In this document: positions 55,412 through 64,000 of the stretch, piece by piece
How the letters are laid out: each line of letters opens with the position of its first letter
How positions within the stretch are numbered: the stretch's first letter is position 1
The notes under the pieces: generated by a model
What the model saw: the letters and a program-made list of their open reading frames with translations, nothing else
Database searches by the model: none
Told to the model about the DNA's origin: nothing
NCBI RefSeq assembly: GCF_001735805.1
Contig: NZ_CP017248.1
Location: 620,001 to 684,000 of the forward strand
DNA from: Streptomyces fodineus
GTDB taxonomy: Bacteria; Actinomycetota; Actinomycetes; Streptomycetales; Streptomycetaceae
DNA length: 64,000 nt
Direction of reading: 5' to 3'
Translations under genes and position numbers: made by a program

Positions 55412-56230
55412 ATGGACCGGGACATCCGCACGGTGGAGGACGTGCTGCGACTCCTGGACGGGCTGTTCGCGCCGGAGGCCGACCGCTGGACCCAGGGCGC
55501 GGCCGCCTGGTGGGACGGCTTCTATGCCGACCGGGACAGACCGGTGCCGTTCTTCACGGCGAAGCCGGACGAGAACCTGGTGTCCTACCTCGACCGCGGC
55601 CTGATCACGCCAGGACGGGCCCTCGACCTGGGCTGCGGTCCCGGCCGTAACGCGCTGCACCTCGCCGGGCGCGGCTTCGAGGTGGACGCCGTCGATCTCT
55701 CCCCCGCCGCGATCGCCTGGGCCGAGGACCGCGCGCGGGAGGCGGGCGCGGTTGCGGCGAGATGCGCACGGGAGAAGGGCGTCGTACGGGCCCACTGCGG
55801 CGACGCCTTCGCCCTGACCACGGGGAGTCCGGGCGGATTGCACGGCCCGTACGACCTGGTCTACGACTCCGGCTGCTTCCACCACCTGCCGCCGCACCGC
55901 CGCGTCAGCCATCTGGCGCTCCTGGAGCGTGTGCTGGCCCCCGGCGGGCACTTCGCGCTCACCTGCTTCGCCGCCGGCCGGATGGGATCCGAGCTCCCCG
56001 ACGCGGCGTTCTACCGCGAGCCCGGCCTGCACGGCGGCCTCGCCTACACACCCGAGTCACTGCGCCGGATCTTCTCCGGCCTCGAGGAGATCGAGTTGCG
56101 TGCCATGCGCCAGGAAGCGGCGGACTCCGCGTTCTTCGGGGAGGGGTTCCTCTGGACGGCCCTGTTCCGCCGTTCCGCCCAGCCGGAAACGCCTTCTTCC
56201 ACCCCCGGGGGTGGTGCCGGCCGGCGCTGA
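55412..56230 (+). CDS. Class I SAM-dependent methyltransferase
   Basis: A 272-residue methyltransferase of the SmtA/TehB-like type. Motif I is ALDLGCGPGRNALHLAGRGF (about 72-91), with VDAVDLSPAAI giving the acidic SAM-binding residue. A post-motif YDLVYDSGCFHHLPPHRR (about 150) and APGGHFALTCF are also present. WWDGFYADRDRPVPFF in the N-terminal part is typical of thiopurine-methyltransferase-like proteins. ATG 55412 is preferred, with AAGGGGGG before it. Substrate unknown. It is convergent with the catalase gene. Confidence 0.85.
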   Translation: MDRDIRTVEDVLRLLDGLFAPEADRWTQGAAAWWDGFYADRDRPVPFFTAKPDENLVSYLDRGLITPGRALDLGCGPGRNALHLAGRGFEVDAVDLSPAAIAWAEDRAREAGAVAARCAREKGVVRAHCGDAFALTTGSPGGLHGPYDLVYDSGCFHHLPPHRRVSHLALLERVLAPGGHFALTCFAAGRMGSELPDAAFYREPGLHGGLAYTPESLRRIFSGLEEIELRAMRQEAADSAFFGEGFLWTALFRRSAQPETPSSTPGGGAGRR

Positions 56231-56335
56231 CGGGGTTACCCTGTGGCGCTCTCGGCAGCCGTGTGCCCGGTGGGCCTGTGCCGTGCAAGGACCGCTGTGG
56301 GACCGGTCGTTGTGGCGCAGCCGGACGCGGGGCCG

Positions 56336-58615
56336 TCAGGCAGTGGACGGGAAGCGGTCCCAGACGCGGTGGGAGCCGAGCAGCCGGGTCAGCTCCTGAA
56401 GGACCGTCGTGGCGCCGTCGCCGGCGATCACGCCGGGCGCGTCGAGGGGGATACCGGCCGCCTCCAGCGCGCTCTCCCCGCCCTTGGCGGCGCCGATGGC
56501 CTTGCCGTGCCGGTAGGCCTCCGCCAGCAGCAGCCCCACGCGCGGGTCGGGCGCGCCGTCGCGGTCGGTGGGCAGGCCCGCCTTGGCGTCCCGGGCGCCG
56601 TGGGCATCGACGCCGATGCCCGGGGTGCCGGCCACCAGGAGCGCGTCGAACTCCACGGACCGCGCCGTGGCATAGGTCCGCTGGACGGCCGGTGCGTCCG
56701 TGCCGGAGCCGAGGGTGCCGCCCCTCGGTGCGACGACGAGCGGCACCATGCCGGAATCCAGCACCTCCTGACGTACGGCCCGCACGCCGTCGAGGTCGCC
56801 GTCGGGGCCGCTGATGATGCCGATGATCCGGCCGTCGGTGGGCCAGGTGTGCCCGACCTGGGACAGGGCCGGGCTCGGCGCGACGTCGGCGAGGGGCACG
56901 GTGGGTTCGGGGGCGGGCAGGCCGAGGCCGGTGGCGACAGCCGCGCACAGCTCGGGGTCGATGTTCGCCAGGACCCGCAACGCCCGCTCCTTGATGGCCT
57001 GTTCGTAGCACTTGCCGAGTTCGAAGGTGTAGGCGCCGATGATGTGCTCGCGCTCCACGGGGCTCATGCTGAGCCAGAACCGGCGCGGCTGGCTGAAGTG
57101 GTCGTCGAAGGACGCCGGTGCCTCCCGTACCTTCGTCGCCTCCGGCACCCGTACCGGAGCCTCGACGAACGCGCCCGCGTCGGCGCCGGCCGTGAACGGG
57201 CAGCCGCCGTCGAGGGAGTTGGGGCGGTAGGGGGCCACGCCGCGGTGTACGGCGCTCTGGTGGACGCCGTCGCGGGTCATGTCGTTGACGGGTGCGTGCG
57301 GCCGGTTGACCGGGATCTGCGGGAAGTTGGGCCCGCCCAGGCGGGTGATCTGGGTGTCCAGGTAGGAGAAGAGGCGTCCGGCGAGCAGCGGGTCGTCGGT
57401 GATGTCGATGCCGGGGACGAGGTGTCCGGGGTGGAAGGCGACCTGCTCGGTCTCGGCGAAGAAGTTGGACGGGTTGCGGTCGAGGGTGAGCAGCCCGATG
57501 GGCTGCACGGGGGCGAGTTCCTCGGGGACGATGTTCGTCGGGTCGAGCAGGTCGATGCCCCGGAAGGTCTGGTCGGAGGTGTCGGGGAAGGTCTGGATGC
57601 CGAACTCCCACTCGGGGCAGGCACCCGCCTCGATGGCGTCGGCGAGGTCCCGGCGGTGGAAGTCCGGGTCGACACCGCCGATGATCTGCGCCTCCTCCCA
57701 CACCAGGGAGTGCACGCCCAGCTTCGGCTTCCAGTGGAACTTCACCAGGGTCGTCCCGCCGTCGGCGTCGACCAGGCGGAAGGTGTGGATGCCGAAGCCC
57801 TCCATGGTGCGCAATGAGCGCGGGATGCCCCGGTCGGACATGTTCCACAGGGTGTGGTGGGTGGCCTCGGTGTGCAGCGTGACGAAGTCCCAGAAGGTGT
57901 CGTGGGCGCTCTGTGCCTGCGGAATCTCCCGGTCCGGGTGCGGTTTGGCGGCGTGGACGACGTCCGGGAACTTGATCGCGTCCTGGATGAAGAAGACCGG
58001 GATGTTGTTGCCGACCAGGTCGAAGACGCCCTCGCTGGTGTAGAACTTCGTCGCGAATCCACGGGTGTCCCGGACGGTGTCGGCGGAGCCGCGGGAGCCG
58101 AGCACCGTGGAGAAGCGCACGAACACCGGCGTTTCGACGTCCCGGGCGAGGAAGGCCGCCTTGGTCACGTTCGCCGCCGTGCCGTAGCTGCGGAACACGC
58201 CGTGTGCTCCGGCGCCGCGGGCGTGGACCACACGCTCGGGGATGCGTTCGTGGTCGAAGTGCATGACCTTCTCGCGCAGGTGGTGGTCCTGCAGGAGCAC
58301 CGGCCCACGGGGACCGGCCTTGAGCGAGTGGTCGGTGTCGTACAGCCGGGTCCCCTGGGCGTTGGTCAGATAGCTGCCGCTCTGCGCCATCCGTGCCTGG
58401 TCGGCGCCTGTGGGCTGCCCGGTGGGCGAGACGGTGTCCGGGGCGGTCTGGTCGGCCTTGAGGGGGAACGGCTCATGGGGTTCGGTCGGCTCCGCGACCG
58501 GCGGCGCCTCGGGGCCGGGCTTGCCGGGGATGCCCTGCTCCGGGCCCGCGCCGTCGCCCCGCAGGACGTCCGTCGCCTTGTCCGCCGCTCGTTTCAGGGG
58601 GTTCGTCTCGCTCAT
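56336..58615 (-). CDS. katE: Large-subunit monofunctional catalase with DJ-1/PfpI domain
   Basis: A 759-residue clade 2 catalase. The haem domain has the distal His in [15 protein letters not shown], the family [13 protein letters not shown] region, and the proximal Tyr block [26 protein letters not shown]. An N-terminal extension of about 80 residues precedes it. The C-terminal 150 residues ([23 protein letters not shown]...[15 protein letters not shown]...[20 protein letters not shown]) form the DJ-1-like flavodoxin domain of KatE-type enzymes; its Cys-type nucleophile position is not conserved, as in other catalases. It disproportionates hydrogen peroxide. ATG 58615 has AAGGAAGAG upstream. 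Confidence 0.94.
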   Translation of the reverse strand: MSETNPLKRAADKATDVLRGDGAGPEQGIPGKPGPEAPPVAEPTEPHEPFPLKADQTAPDTVSPTGQPTGADQARMAQSGSYLTNAQGTRLYDTDHSLKAGPRGPVLLQDHHLREKVMHFDHERIPERVVHARGAGAHGVFRSYGTAANVTKAAFLARDVETPVFVRFSTVLGSRGSADTVRDTRGFATKFYTSEGVFDLVGNNIPVFFIQDAIKFPDVVHAAKPHPDREIPQAQSAHDTFWDFVTLHTEATHHTLWNMSDRGIPRSLRTMEGFGIHTFRLVDADGGTTLVKFHWKPKLGVHSLVWEEAQIIGGVDPDFHRRDLADAIEAGACPEWEFGIQTFPDTSDQTFRGIDLLDPTNIVPEELAPVQPIGLLTLDRNPSNFFAETEQVAFHPGHLVPGIDITDDPLLAGRLFSYLDTQITRLGGPNFPQIPVNRPHAPVNDMTRDGVHQSAVHRGVAPYRPNSLDGGCPFTAGADAGAFVEAPVRVPEATKVREAPASFDDHFSQPRRFWLSMSPVEREHIIGAYTFELGKCYEQAIKERALRVLANIDPELCAAVATGLGLPAPEPTVPLADVAPSPALSQVGHTWPTDGRIIGIISGPDGDLDGVRAVRQEVLDSGMVPLVVAPRGGTLGSGTDAPAVQRTYATARSVEFDALLVAGTPGIGVDAHGARDAKAGLPTDRDGAPDPRVGLLLAEAYRHGKAIGAAKGGESALEAAGIPLDAPGVIAGDGATTVLQELTRLLGSHRVWDRFPSTA

Positions 58616-59057
58616 CGCTACTCTTCCTTGGCTGGTCACGGGGTGGGCCCGGCACCGGCGAAGCGGGGCGTGCGGCGCGCGGTGGCCACGCCCGGGCATA
58701 CGGCCGAGAGAATGAACAAATCGAGTGAAAGAGGTCGACGTGGTCCTCGTGCCGGGGTCCCCGGGCCGGGGTGTCCGAAACCGGAATCGCGGAGGATTTC
58801 CGGTCGGGGTGAAGTCGGGCCGTCTCCCATCGAGTTGCCGGGAAGGGAGGCCCACCGGACGTGCCGTCCGGACCCGGGGACCGTCATGCAGGGCCACATG
58901 GCCCCGGTCGAGGGTGTCTTCGTCGCAAGGGCCGGCTGTTTGACCCGGCAGTCCGGCATCCGGCCGCCCGCATCCGCCACCTTAGGCGCTGCCCCCGGGC
59001 CCCGCAGTTCGGGAGCGGCGTGCGCCGCGGGCGCCCTCGGCGCACGCGCGGGACCGA
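58616..59057. other. Intergenic region between catalase and decarboxylase genes
   Basis: About 440 bases between the start of the catalase gene and the end of the decarboxylase gene, both on the minus strand. The catalase promoter must be here; GAATGAACAAATCGAGTGAA at 58710-58729 is the AT-rich stretch. A perfect 7-bp hairpin (58855-58861 with 58865-58871) may be part of a decarboxylase-side terminator. No gene was recognised. Confidence 0.45.
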
Positions 59058-60521
59058 TCACGGGCGGGCGGTGACGCGCAAGGTCTCCAGCGACGAATCC
59101 GCCGCGTCCGCGATGAGGAAGCCGTGCCGCACTCCGCTGCGCAGGAAGTCCAGCACCTCCGTCGTGATCACCTCGCCGGGCGCCACGACGGGCACCCCGG
59201 GCGGGTAGGGGCTGATCATCTCGGCGGAGATCCGGCCCACGGACCGTTCGGCGGGTACCTGCTCGGCGGGCCCGAAGAACGCCTCACGCGGCAGGACCGC
59301 CTGCTCGAGTTCCAGCGCGCGGGACTCGGGCAGCCGGACGGCGGGCCGGCGTTCGACGGAGCCGGCGTTCTCCACCAGGGAGCGCATGGCGTCCAGGAGG
59401 ACCTTCTCGGTCTCGTCGTCATCGGCGTGGGTGATCGAGGCGTTGATCCGGCAGCTGTCCGAGCCGCCCACGTCGACGTGCCGGTGCGCCCGCAGCCATT
59501 CGGCCGCCTGCATGCCGCTGATGCCGAGGCCCCGGACGTCCATGACGATCTTCATCGGGTCGAACTCCACCGCCAGGCCCTCCTCGACGACCTCGCCGCC
59601 CATCACCCGCAGCCCCGGCAGTTCCCGCAAGCCCGCCCGGATGCGCTCGGCCCGGTGGACGGCCACGTCGAGCAGCTCGCGGCCCCGTTCGGCCATCTGC
59701 CGCCGCCAGCCGTCCAGGGCGCCGTACACCAGGGAGGAGGCGCTGGTGGTGCCGAGCAGGTCCTCGCGCTGCTTGAGTACCTCGGGCGCCACCCGGTCGT
59801 GCTGGAGGTGGAAGACGGAACTCTGCTCGATGGCACCGCCCATCTTGTGCACGCTGGTGACGACCAGGTCGGCATCGGCGTCCATGCCCCAGGCCGGCAG
59901 ATCCGGGTGGAAGGGCAGATGGGCGCCCCAGGCCTCGTCCACGATGAGCGGTATGCCGTAGGCGTGGCAGGCGTCGGCGATGCCCCGGATGTCGGCGCAG
60001 GTGCCCCAGTCGGTGGGCGTGATCAGCAGCATGCCCTTGGCGTCGGGGTGCTCGCGCAGGCGGGCGCGGACGTCGTCCGGCTCCGGTGGATGGGCCAGGT
60101 GCCGTTCGGCGTCGAACTTGGGATGCACCCAGATCGGCTCCACACCGTTGATGATCACCGCCGCGACGACCGACTTGTGGGCGTTGCGGGACAGCAGCAG
60201 CTTCTCCCCCGGGCCCGCGACCGAGAGCATCGCGGTCTTGACGGACAGGGAGCTGCCGCAGGTCGAGAAGAAGGCGCGCTCGGCGCCGACCGCGTCGGCC
60301 ATCAGTTCCTGTGCCTGTTCCAGCACTCCCTGGGACTGCCGGCGGTCGTCCAGGCCGTTGAGGGTCAGGACGTCCGAGCGGAAGACGTCGATGCCGAGGA
60401 CGCCGGCGACCCGGGGGTCGGTGCCGCGGCCCTGCTTGTGTCCGGGCGGCCCGAACACCACGTCTCCGCGGCGCCGGAACTCCTCGAGGGCCTCGAGTAC
60501 GGGTGCGCGCGAGTGATCCAT
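59058..60521 (-). CDS. Orn/Lys/Arg decarboxylase family PLP enzyme
   Basis: A 487-residue fold-type I decarboxylase in the short (Bacillus SpeA-like) size class. The PLP Lys is in TSVHKMGGAIEQS (about 222), the cofactor-stacking region in STCGSSLSVKTAML (about 85) and the Asp of IVDEAWGAHL (about 195). FGPPGHKQGRGTDPRV at the N-terminus is the family signature. It should decarboxylate Arg, Lys or Orn to a polyamine or cadaverine. The short form lacks the wing domain. ATG 60521 follows GAGGAAGAGG. The ANTAR-domain gene lies upstream on the same strand, 104 bases away, and a transcript from it could include this gene. Confidence 0.88.
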   Translation of the reverse strand: MDHSRAPVLEALEEFRRRGDVVFGPPGHKQGRGTDPRVAGVLGIDVFRSDVLTLNGLDDRRQSQGVLEQAQELMADAVGAERAFFSTCGSSLSVKTAMLSVAGPGEKLLLSRNAHKSVVAAVIINGVEPIWVHPKFDAERHLAHPPEPDDVRARLREHPDAKGMLLITPTDWGTCADIRGIADACHAYGIPLIVDEAWGAHLPFHPDLPAWGMDADADLVVTSVHKMGGAIEQSSVFHLQHDRVAPEVLKQREDLLGTTSASSLVYGALDGWRRQMAERGRELLDVAVHRAERIRAGLRELPGLRVMGGEVVEEGLAVEFDPMKIVMDVRGLGISGMQAAEWLRAHRHVDVGGSDSCRINASITHADDDETEKVLLDAMRSLVENAGSVERRPAVRLPESRALELEQAVLPREAFFGPAEQVPAERSVGRISAEMISPYPPGVPVVAPGEVITTEVLDFLRSGVRHGFLIADAADSSLETLRVTARP

Positions 60522-60625
60522 GTGTTCCTCTTCCTCTGCGGGCGTGCGGAGGGTGCGGCCCCGTCCGCACGGGCCGCACCGACCGTGTTGCACCCGGTGC
60601 GCACTCGAAACGCCCGGTGAGTCCC

Positions 60626-60985
60626 TCAAGCGACCGGGCGGCAGCTCGGGACCTGTCCGTCCCGCTCTGCCGAGGCTGCGGAACCGTGGGGTGCGTCGCG
60701 TGCCTGGGCCACCGCCACGGACAGGGCCCGGCGGATCTCTTCGGGCAGCCGGCGGCCGGCGGGCCACTGCACCAGACAGCGGGCCACCTCCCGGAGTTTG
60801 ACGTTGGTGTGCTGCGAGACCTGCTTGAGGACCTCCCAGCCCTGCTCCGGCCGGAGCCCGCCGGCGGTGATGACCACGCCGATGGCCTGGTCGACCAGGG
60901 CGTGTGAGACCACGGCCCGGCGCAGCTGGGCCACCTCTTCCTCAAGTGCCGTCACTCGATCCGCCTGCTCGTCGTGTCCGATCAT
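60626..60985 (-). CDS. ANTAR-domain RNA-binding protein
   Basis: A 119-residue protein consisting mainly of an ANTAR domain (about 15-75): VAQLRRAVVSHALVDQAIGVVITAGGLRPEQGWEVLKQVSQHTNVKLREVARCLV. This three-helix domain binds paired RNA hairpins to control antitermination. There is no receiver or GAF domain, so it may be regulated by a partner. ATG 60985 is used, although GTG 60994 and ATG 61003 are in frame. It is divergent from the AraC-family gene and precedes the decarboxylase. Confidence 0.87.
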   Translation of the reverse strand: MIGHDEQADRVTALEEEVAQLRRAVVSHALVDQAIGVVITAGGLRPEQGWEVLKQVSQHTNVKLREVARCLVQWPAGRRLPEEIRRALSVAVAQARDAPHGSAASAERDGQVPSCRPVA

Positions 60986-61118
60986 GCCGCTCACCCTGCG
61001 CAATGCGCCCGGCCGGCGCCAGCCGCCCGGCGAACGACGTCACCGGCGGCCGTACAGAAAACGAAGGCCGCCTGGTCAGGGGTTACATATCCGGACCGTT
61101 CCGGGGGATGCGCAAGGC

Positions 61119-62072
61119 ATGGACACACTCACCTTCGACAGCGCGGACCTGGAGGTCACGGAGGACTTCCTCAGCCGTGCCTACGCCAGGATGCGCATCG
61201 GCAGCAGCACGCCCGAGGCCGGTCGGGCCCGGATCCGGCGCAGCGCCATCGCGCCGGTGAGTGTCGACGAACTCGCGCTGGACTTCGACATGAGCTATGC
61301 CGTGACCCCGCTGGGCCGGATCTGCCTGTGCGTCGTACACGAGGGAACCGTGCGAGAGCATCGCGTCCAGGGCGTCGAGGACTCCTTCGGGCCGGGTGAC
61401 GTGGTGCTGTTCGCGCCGCCCGACCTGCCGTACTCGGGGCGGATCTGCCGCGCCCGCTACAACATCACGATGCTGGACCCGGCGCTGCTCGACCAGGTGG
61501 CCGCAGGCCCGGACGGCGCGCGGCCGGTACGGCTGACCGGTCACCGGCCGCGCTCGGCGGCCGCGGCCCGCCAGCTGAGCGGCACGATCCGCCATCTGCG
61601 CGATACGGTGCTCTGCGACCCGGAGACCGCCGACCAGCCGCTGATCGCGGCGACGGCCGCGCAGTATCTGGCGGCGAGCGTGCTGACCGCGTTCCCGAAC
61701 ACGGCCCTGCCCGAGCCGACCGCGACCGACCGCCGCGACGCGCATCCGGCGATGCTGCGGCGCGCCCTCGCCTTCATCGACGACCACGCCGACCAGCCGG
61801 TCACGGTGGCCGACATCGCCGCGGCGGCCCATGTGACGGTGCGGGCCCTGCAGTACGCCTTCCGGCAGCACCTGGACACCACCCCGCTGGCCCATCTGCG
61901 CGCGGTACGGCTCGCGCACGCCCACCGCGACCTGGTGGCCGCCGGACCGGGCAGCGGGGAGACCGTCACGGCGATCGCCGCCCGCTGGGGCTTCCACCAT
62001 CCGGGCCGCTTCGCCGCCGTCTACCGGGACACCTACCGGCGTTCTCCGCACACCACCCTGTCCGGCGGCTGA
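61119..62072 (+). CDS. AraC-family transcriptional regulator
   Basis: A 317-residue AraC regulator. The N-terminal cupin-like domain covers about residues 1-170. The double HTH occupies about 215-315 (VADIAAAAHVTVRALQYAFRQHLDTTPLAHLRAVRLAHAHRDLVAAG, then VTAIAARWGFHHPGRFAAVYRDTYRRSP). The second HTH is intact, in contrast to the AraC remnant at 8595. The ATG at 61119 was chosen as the last good start; its leader contains GGGGG. It is divergent from the ANTAR gene. Target unknown. Confidence 0.88.
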   Translation: MDTLTFDSADLEVTEDFLSRAYARMRIGSSTPEAGRARIRRSAIAPVSVDELALDFDMSYAVTPLGRICLCVVHEGTVREHRVQGVEDSFGPGDVVLFAPPDLPYSGRICRARYNITMLDPALLDQVAAGPDGARPVRLTGHRPRSAAAARQLSGTIRHLRDTVLCDPETADQPLIAATAAQYLAASVLTAFPNTALPEPTATDRRDAHPAMLRRALAFIDDHADQPVTVADIAAAAHVTVRALQYAFRQHLDTTPLAHLRAVRLAHAHRDLVAAGPGSGETVTAIAARWGFHHPGRFAAVYRDTYRRSPHTTLSGG

Positions 62073-62103
62073 GGCCGAGTGCGTCCCGGGGCGCGGACCG
62101 GGG

Positions 62104-64000
62104 CTAGGGGAACGACGTCACCTTGGAGGGGACGGTGCCGGTTCCCGAGGTGGGTGCGCCGGTGTCGTCGACGACGTGGGCGTACTGGCCGTTGCCGCCG
62201 AGGGAGATCACCAGCAGGTCGTGCATCCTGATGCCGGAGCCGTTCGGTACCTGGAAGCCGTGGGCCTGGACGATCGTGGGATCGGCCGTGTAGTTGCAGT
62301 AACTGCCCAGGCCCCAGGCCTCGTGGGTGGCGACGGAGTCGGCGACCTTGTAGGCCGCGTAGCCCACGATGCCGTCATGGGTGATGGCGGCGGCGTTCGG
62401 GGCGTCGTACGCCTTCTCGTTCTGGAAGAAGATCGTCCGGCCGCGTTCTCCGCTCCAGTAGACGTCGTACTTGTTGAAGTGTTCGACGAACAGGCCGGTG
62501 GCGAGTACGTCGTCGCCGTTGACTCTGAGGCCGTAGTCCGCGCGGTTGGTGTCCCAGCCGACGCCGCTGCCGTGGTCGGCGCGCCAGAGCCAGGTGTGGT
62601 CGATGATGACGTTGTTGCTGTTCACCACGACCGAGTTGGTGGCGAGGCCGGGTCCGGCGCCGCCGATGCGGATGAATACGTCCTGCATGGTGGTGGGGTT
62701 CGCGGAGTGGTCGGCGGTGGAGCCGGGTGTGCCGATGCGGAGCAGCGTGTCGGAGGCGACCGGTCCGGCGTCGATGAGGAACCCGGCGAGCCGTACGCCG
62801 TCGACGTCGGCCACGTGCATCGCGTCGATGCCGTTGTCCGGCACGAGCGTGGCGAGACCGAGGCCGAGGACGACGGTGTCGGCGCGGGTCACGTCGATCG
62901 TCTGGTCGAGGTGGTAGATGCCGGGCGTGAAGAGGAGGTTGAGGCCCTGGGCGAGGGCGGCGTTGATGGTGGCCGCGGTGGCTCCGGGCTTGGCGACGTA
63001 GAACTGCTCCAGCGGGATGGACGTACCCGGGGTGTTCGGCCAGGAGACGCCGCGGGCGTTGGTGCGCCGGGACGGGACGAACACCTTGTAGGCGGAGCCG
63101 TCCAGGTAGAGGAACGGCTTCTCGCGGGAGGCCGGGGTGGTGTCCAGCGTGGTGTACGGGCCGCTGTCGAAGTTCGTCGCGGGCGCGCCCCGGACGCCGG
63201 AGAACGTCATGTTCCAGACGCCGTTGGTCCAGCCGCCGACCGAGCTGTCGCGGGTGTACCACTGCTGCTGGGAGTACGGGCCCACCGTGCCGTCGATCTC
63301 CGAGTCCGCGATGTAGCCGCCGGAGGCCCAGCCGTAGCCGGTCGGGGCCAGGTTCATGCCGCCCTTGACGTGGATGCGCCGGAAGGGCGCCGCCTGGGCG
63401 ACGGCCCAGCGGTCGGTGCCGTTGGACGGCGTGATCGCGAGGTTCTCCGCCGAACGCCAGAAGTTCTGCGTGGCGTTGCCGTTGAACCAGCCGGCGTCGA
63501 CCGTGACGTCACCGTTGATCTGGGTGTCGTCGGGGTTCAGGCCGAGCCCGGAGAGGGAGGTGTAGAAGCCGAGCTGGGCGTTGATGCCGTGGTACGTGCC
63601 CGGCTTGAGCAGGAACTGGTAGCGCCCGGTGCCGAACTGGGCCGACTCCTGCTGATGGAAGACGTCGTCGAACTTCTGCTGGAGGTTGGGGGTGGAGGGG
63701 TCGACGACGATGACGTGGGGACCGAGGTCGCCGCCGCCCTGGACCGGCCCGGTCGGGCTGGTCGTGGTGTGCACGGCGGCCTCCCACAGGGAGTAGCCGT
63801 ACCCGGTGCCGCGGGCGGTGCCGTAGATCCGGACGTACCGGCCGGAGCCGCTGACGTCGTACGACGCCGTGCCGCCACGCGCGCCGGTGACGGTCGTGAG
63901 GGTGGTCCAGTTCTGCCCGTCGGTGGAGGCCTGGAGCTGGAAGTCCTTGCCGTAGGCCGTTTCCCAGTCCAGGTCGATCGCGCACAGGTCCTTGACCGAG
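62104..64000 (-). CDS. Secreted right-handed beta-helix protein, partial, with F5/8 domain
   Basis: The frame runs from the stop at 62104 to the right edge, so the start lies outside. The edge-proximal part (DLDWETAYGKDFQLQAST, VSGSGRYVRIYGTARGTGYG, about 63780-64000) is the end of a discoidin (F5/8 type C/CBM32) domain. The rest (about 530 residues) is a pectate-lyase/GH55-like right-handed beta-helix with DPSTPNLQQKFDDVFHQQES and repeated NVIIDHTWLWRADHG-type rungs. It is probably a secreted polysaccharide lyase or exo-glucanase; the catalytic residues are not certain. Homologues are often mislabelled adenylyl cyclase. Confidence 0.8.
   Translation of the reverse strand, partial: SVKDLCAIDLDWETAYGKDFQLQASTDGQNWTTLTTVTGARGGTASYDVSGSGRYVRIYGTARGTGYGYSLWEAAVHTTTSPTGPVQGGGDLGPHVIVVDPSTPNLQQKFDDVFHQQESAQFGTGRYQFLLKPGTYHGINAQLGFYTSLSGLGLNPDDTQINGDVTVDAGWFNGNATQNFWRSAENLAITPSNGTDRWAVAQAAPFRRIHVKGGMNLAPTGYGWASGGYIADSEIDGTVGPYSQQQWYTRDSSVGGWTNGVWNMTFSGVRGAPATNFDSGPYTTLDTTPASREKPFLYLDGSAYKVFVPSRRTNARGVSWPNTPGTSIPLEQFYVAKPGATAATINAALAQGLNLLFTPGIYHLDQTIDVTRADTVVLGLGLATLVPDNGIDAMHVADVDGVRLAGFLIDAGPVASDTLLRIGTPGSTADHSANPTTMQDVFIRIGGAGPGLATNSVVVNSNNVIIDHTWLWRADHGSGVGWDTNRADYGLRVNGDDVLATGLFVEHFNKYDVYWSGERGRTIFFQNEKAYDAPNAAAITHDGIVGYAAYKVADSVATHEAWGLGSYCNYTADPTIVQAHGFQVPNGSGIRMHDLLVISLGGNGQYAHVVDDTGAPTSGTGTVPSKVTSFP

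Noticed and set aside
58616..59057. SigB-type promoter before the large catalase
   Set aside because: No GGGTA(C/T) with correctly spaced GNNT was found upstream of the start on the minus strand.

Overview
The window is chromosomal DNA from a high-GC actinobacterium, almost certainly a Streptomyces. Third codon positions are nearly all G or C. Many products carry Tat or lipoprotein signals, and families such as ANTAR proteins, PAS-GAF-SpoIIE phosphatases, mycothiol-dependent maleylpyruvate isomerase, furA-katG, EfeO/EfeB, Ku and a LysR/penicillin-binding-regulator beta-lactamase locus point the same way. No rRNA, tRNA, CRISPR array, insertion sequence, prophage or secondary-metabolite core enzyme was found. 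The gene mix (secreted hydrolases, stress enzymes, one-component regulators, several decayed genes) looks like accessory chromosome-arm DNA.

Layout. 1-8 kb: NmrA-like reductase behind two palindromes, a Tat-exported CE4-like lipoprotein, a universal stress protein with a SigB-like promoter, RidA divergent from a LysR regulator, acyl-CoA dehydrogenase, and an aldo/keto reductase behind twin operators. 8-9 kb: a small secreted protein among gene remnants. 9-16.5 kb: secreted serine protease, APC permease, and divergent secreted GH54 arabinofuranosidase and GH92 mannosidase. 16.4-23.2 kb: three SpoIIE/RsbU-type phosphatases around a maleylpyruvate isomerase family protein. 23-31 kb: GH5 glycosidase, TetR/SDR pair, RibD-like reductase, alpha/beta-hydrolase/TetR pair, DinB-like protein, CE4 deacetylase. 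31-40 kb: efeO-efeB without efeU, a membrane-anchored phospholipase C-type phosphoesterase, a phosphotransferase, a frameshifted M15-like lipoprotein and a Tat-exported dimethylformamidase-beta-like protein. 40-44 kb: a VOC gene between perfect 23-bp repeats, then a class A beta-lactamase divergent from blaA-blaB-like regulators. 44-50 kb: DUF4232 lipoprotein, furA-katG, an 0.8-kb region without a convincing gene, a coiled-coil protein and an XRE/MmyB regulator. 50-57 kb: TetR with a divergent epimerase-like gene, Ku, an isomerase pseudogene, acyltransferase 3 and a methyltransferase. 56-64 kb: large catalase, PLP decarboxylase, ANTAR protein, AraC regulator, and a secreted beta-helix protein cut by the right edge.

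How the genes work together. Several regulators are paired divergently with their probable targets, often with a visible palindrome between them (TetR/SDR, TetR/hydrolase, TetR/epimerase, LysR/RidA, BlaA/beta-lactamase). Oxidative-stress and iron functions recur (FurA-KatG, KatE-type catalase, EfeO-EfeB, Dps-independent). Polymer degradation is the other theme (GH54, GH92, GH5, CE4, beta-helix protein). The strongest oddities are: the frameshift separating the last zinc ligand in the M15-like lipoprotein; a Tyr-Thr-Asn-Gly motif where SpoIIE phosphatases have Tyr-Thr-Asp-Gly; the VOC gene between 23-bp repeats; a fungal-type GH54 fused to CBM13; and several short gene remnants. I saw no cluster that I can defend as a wholly new multi-gene system.
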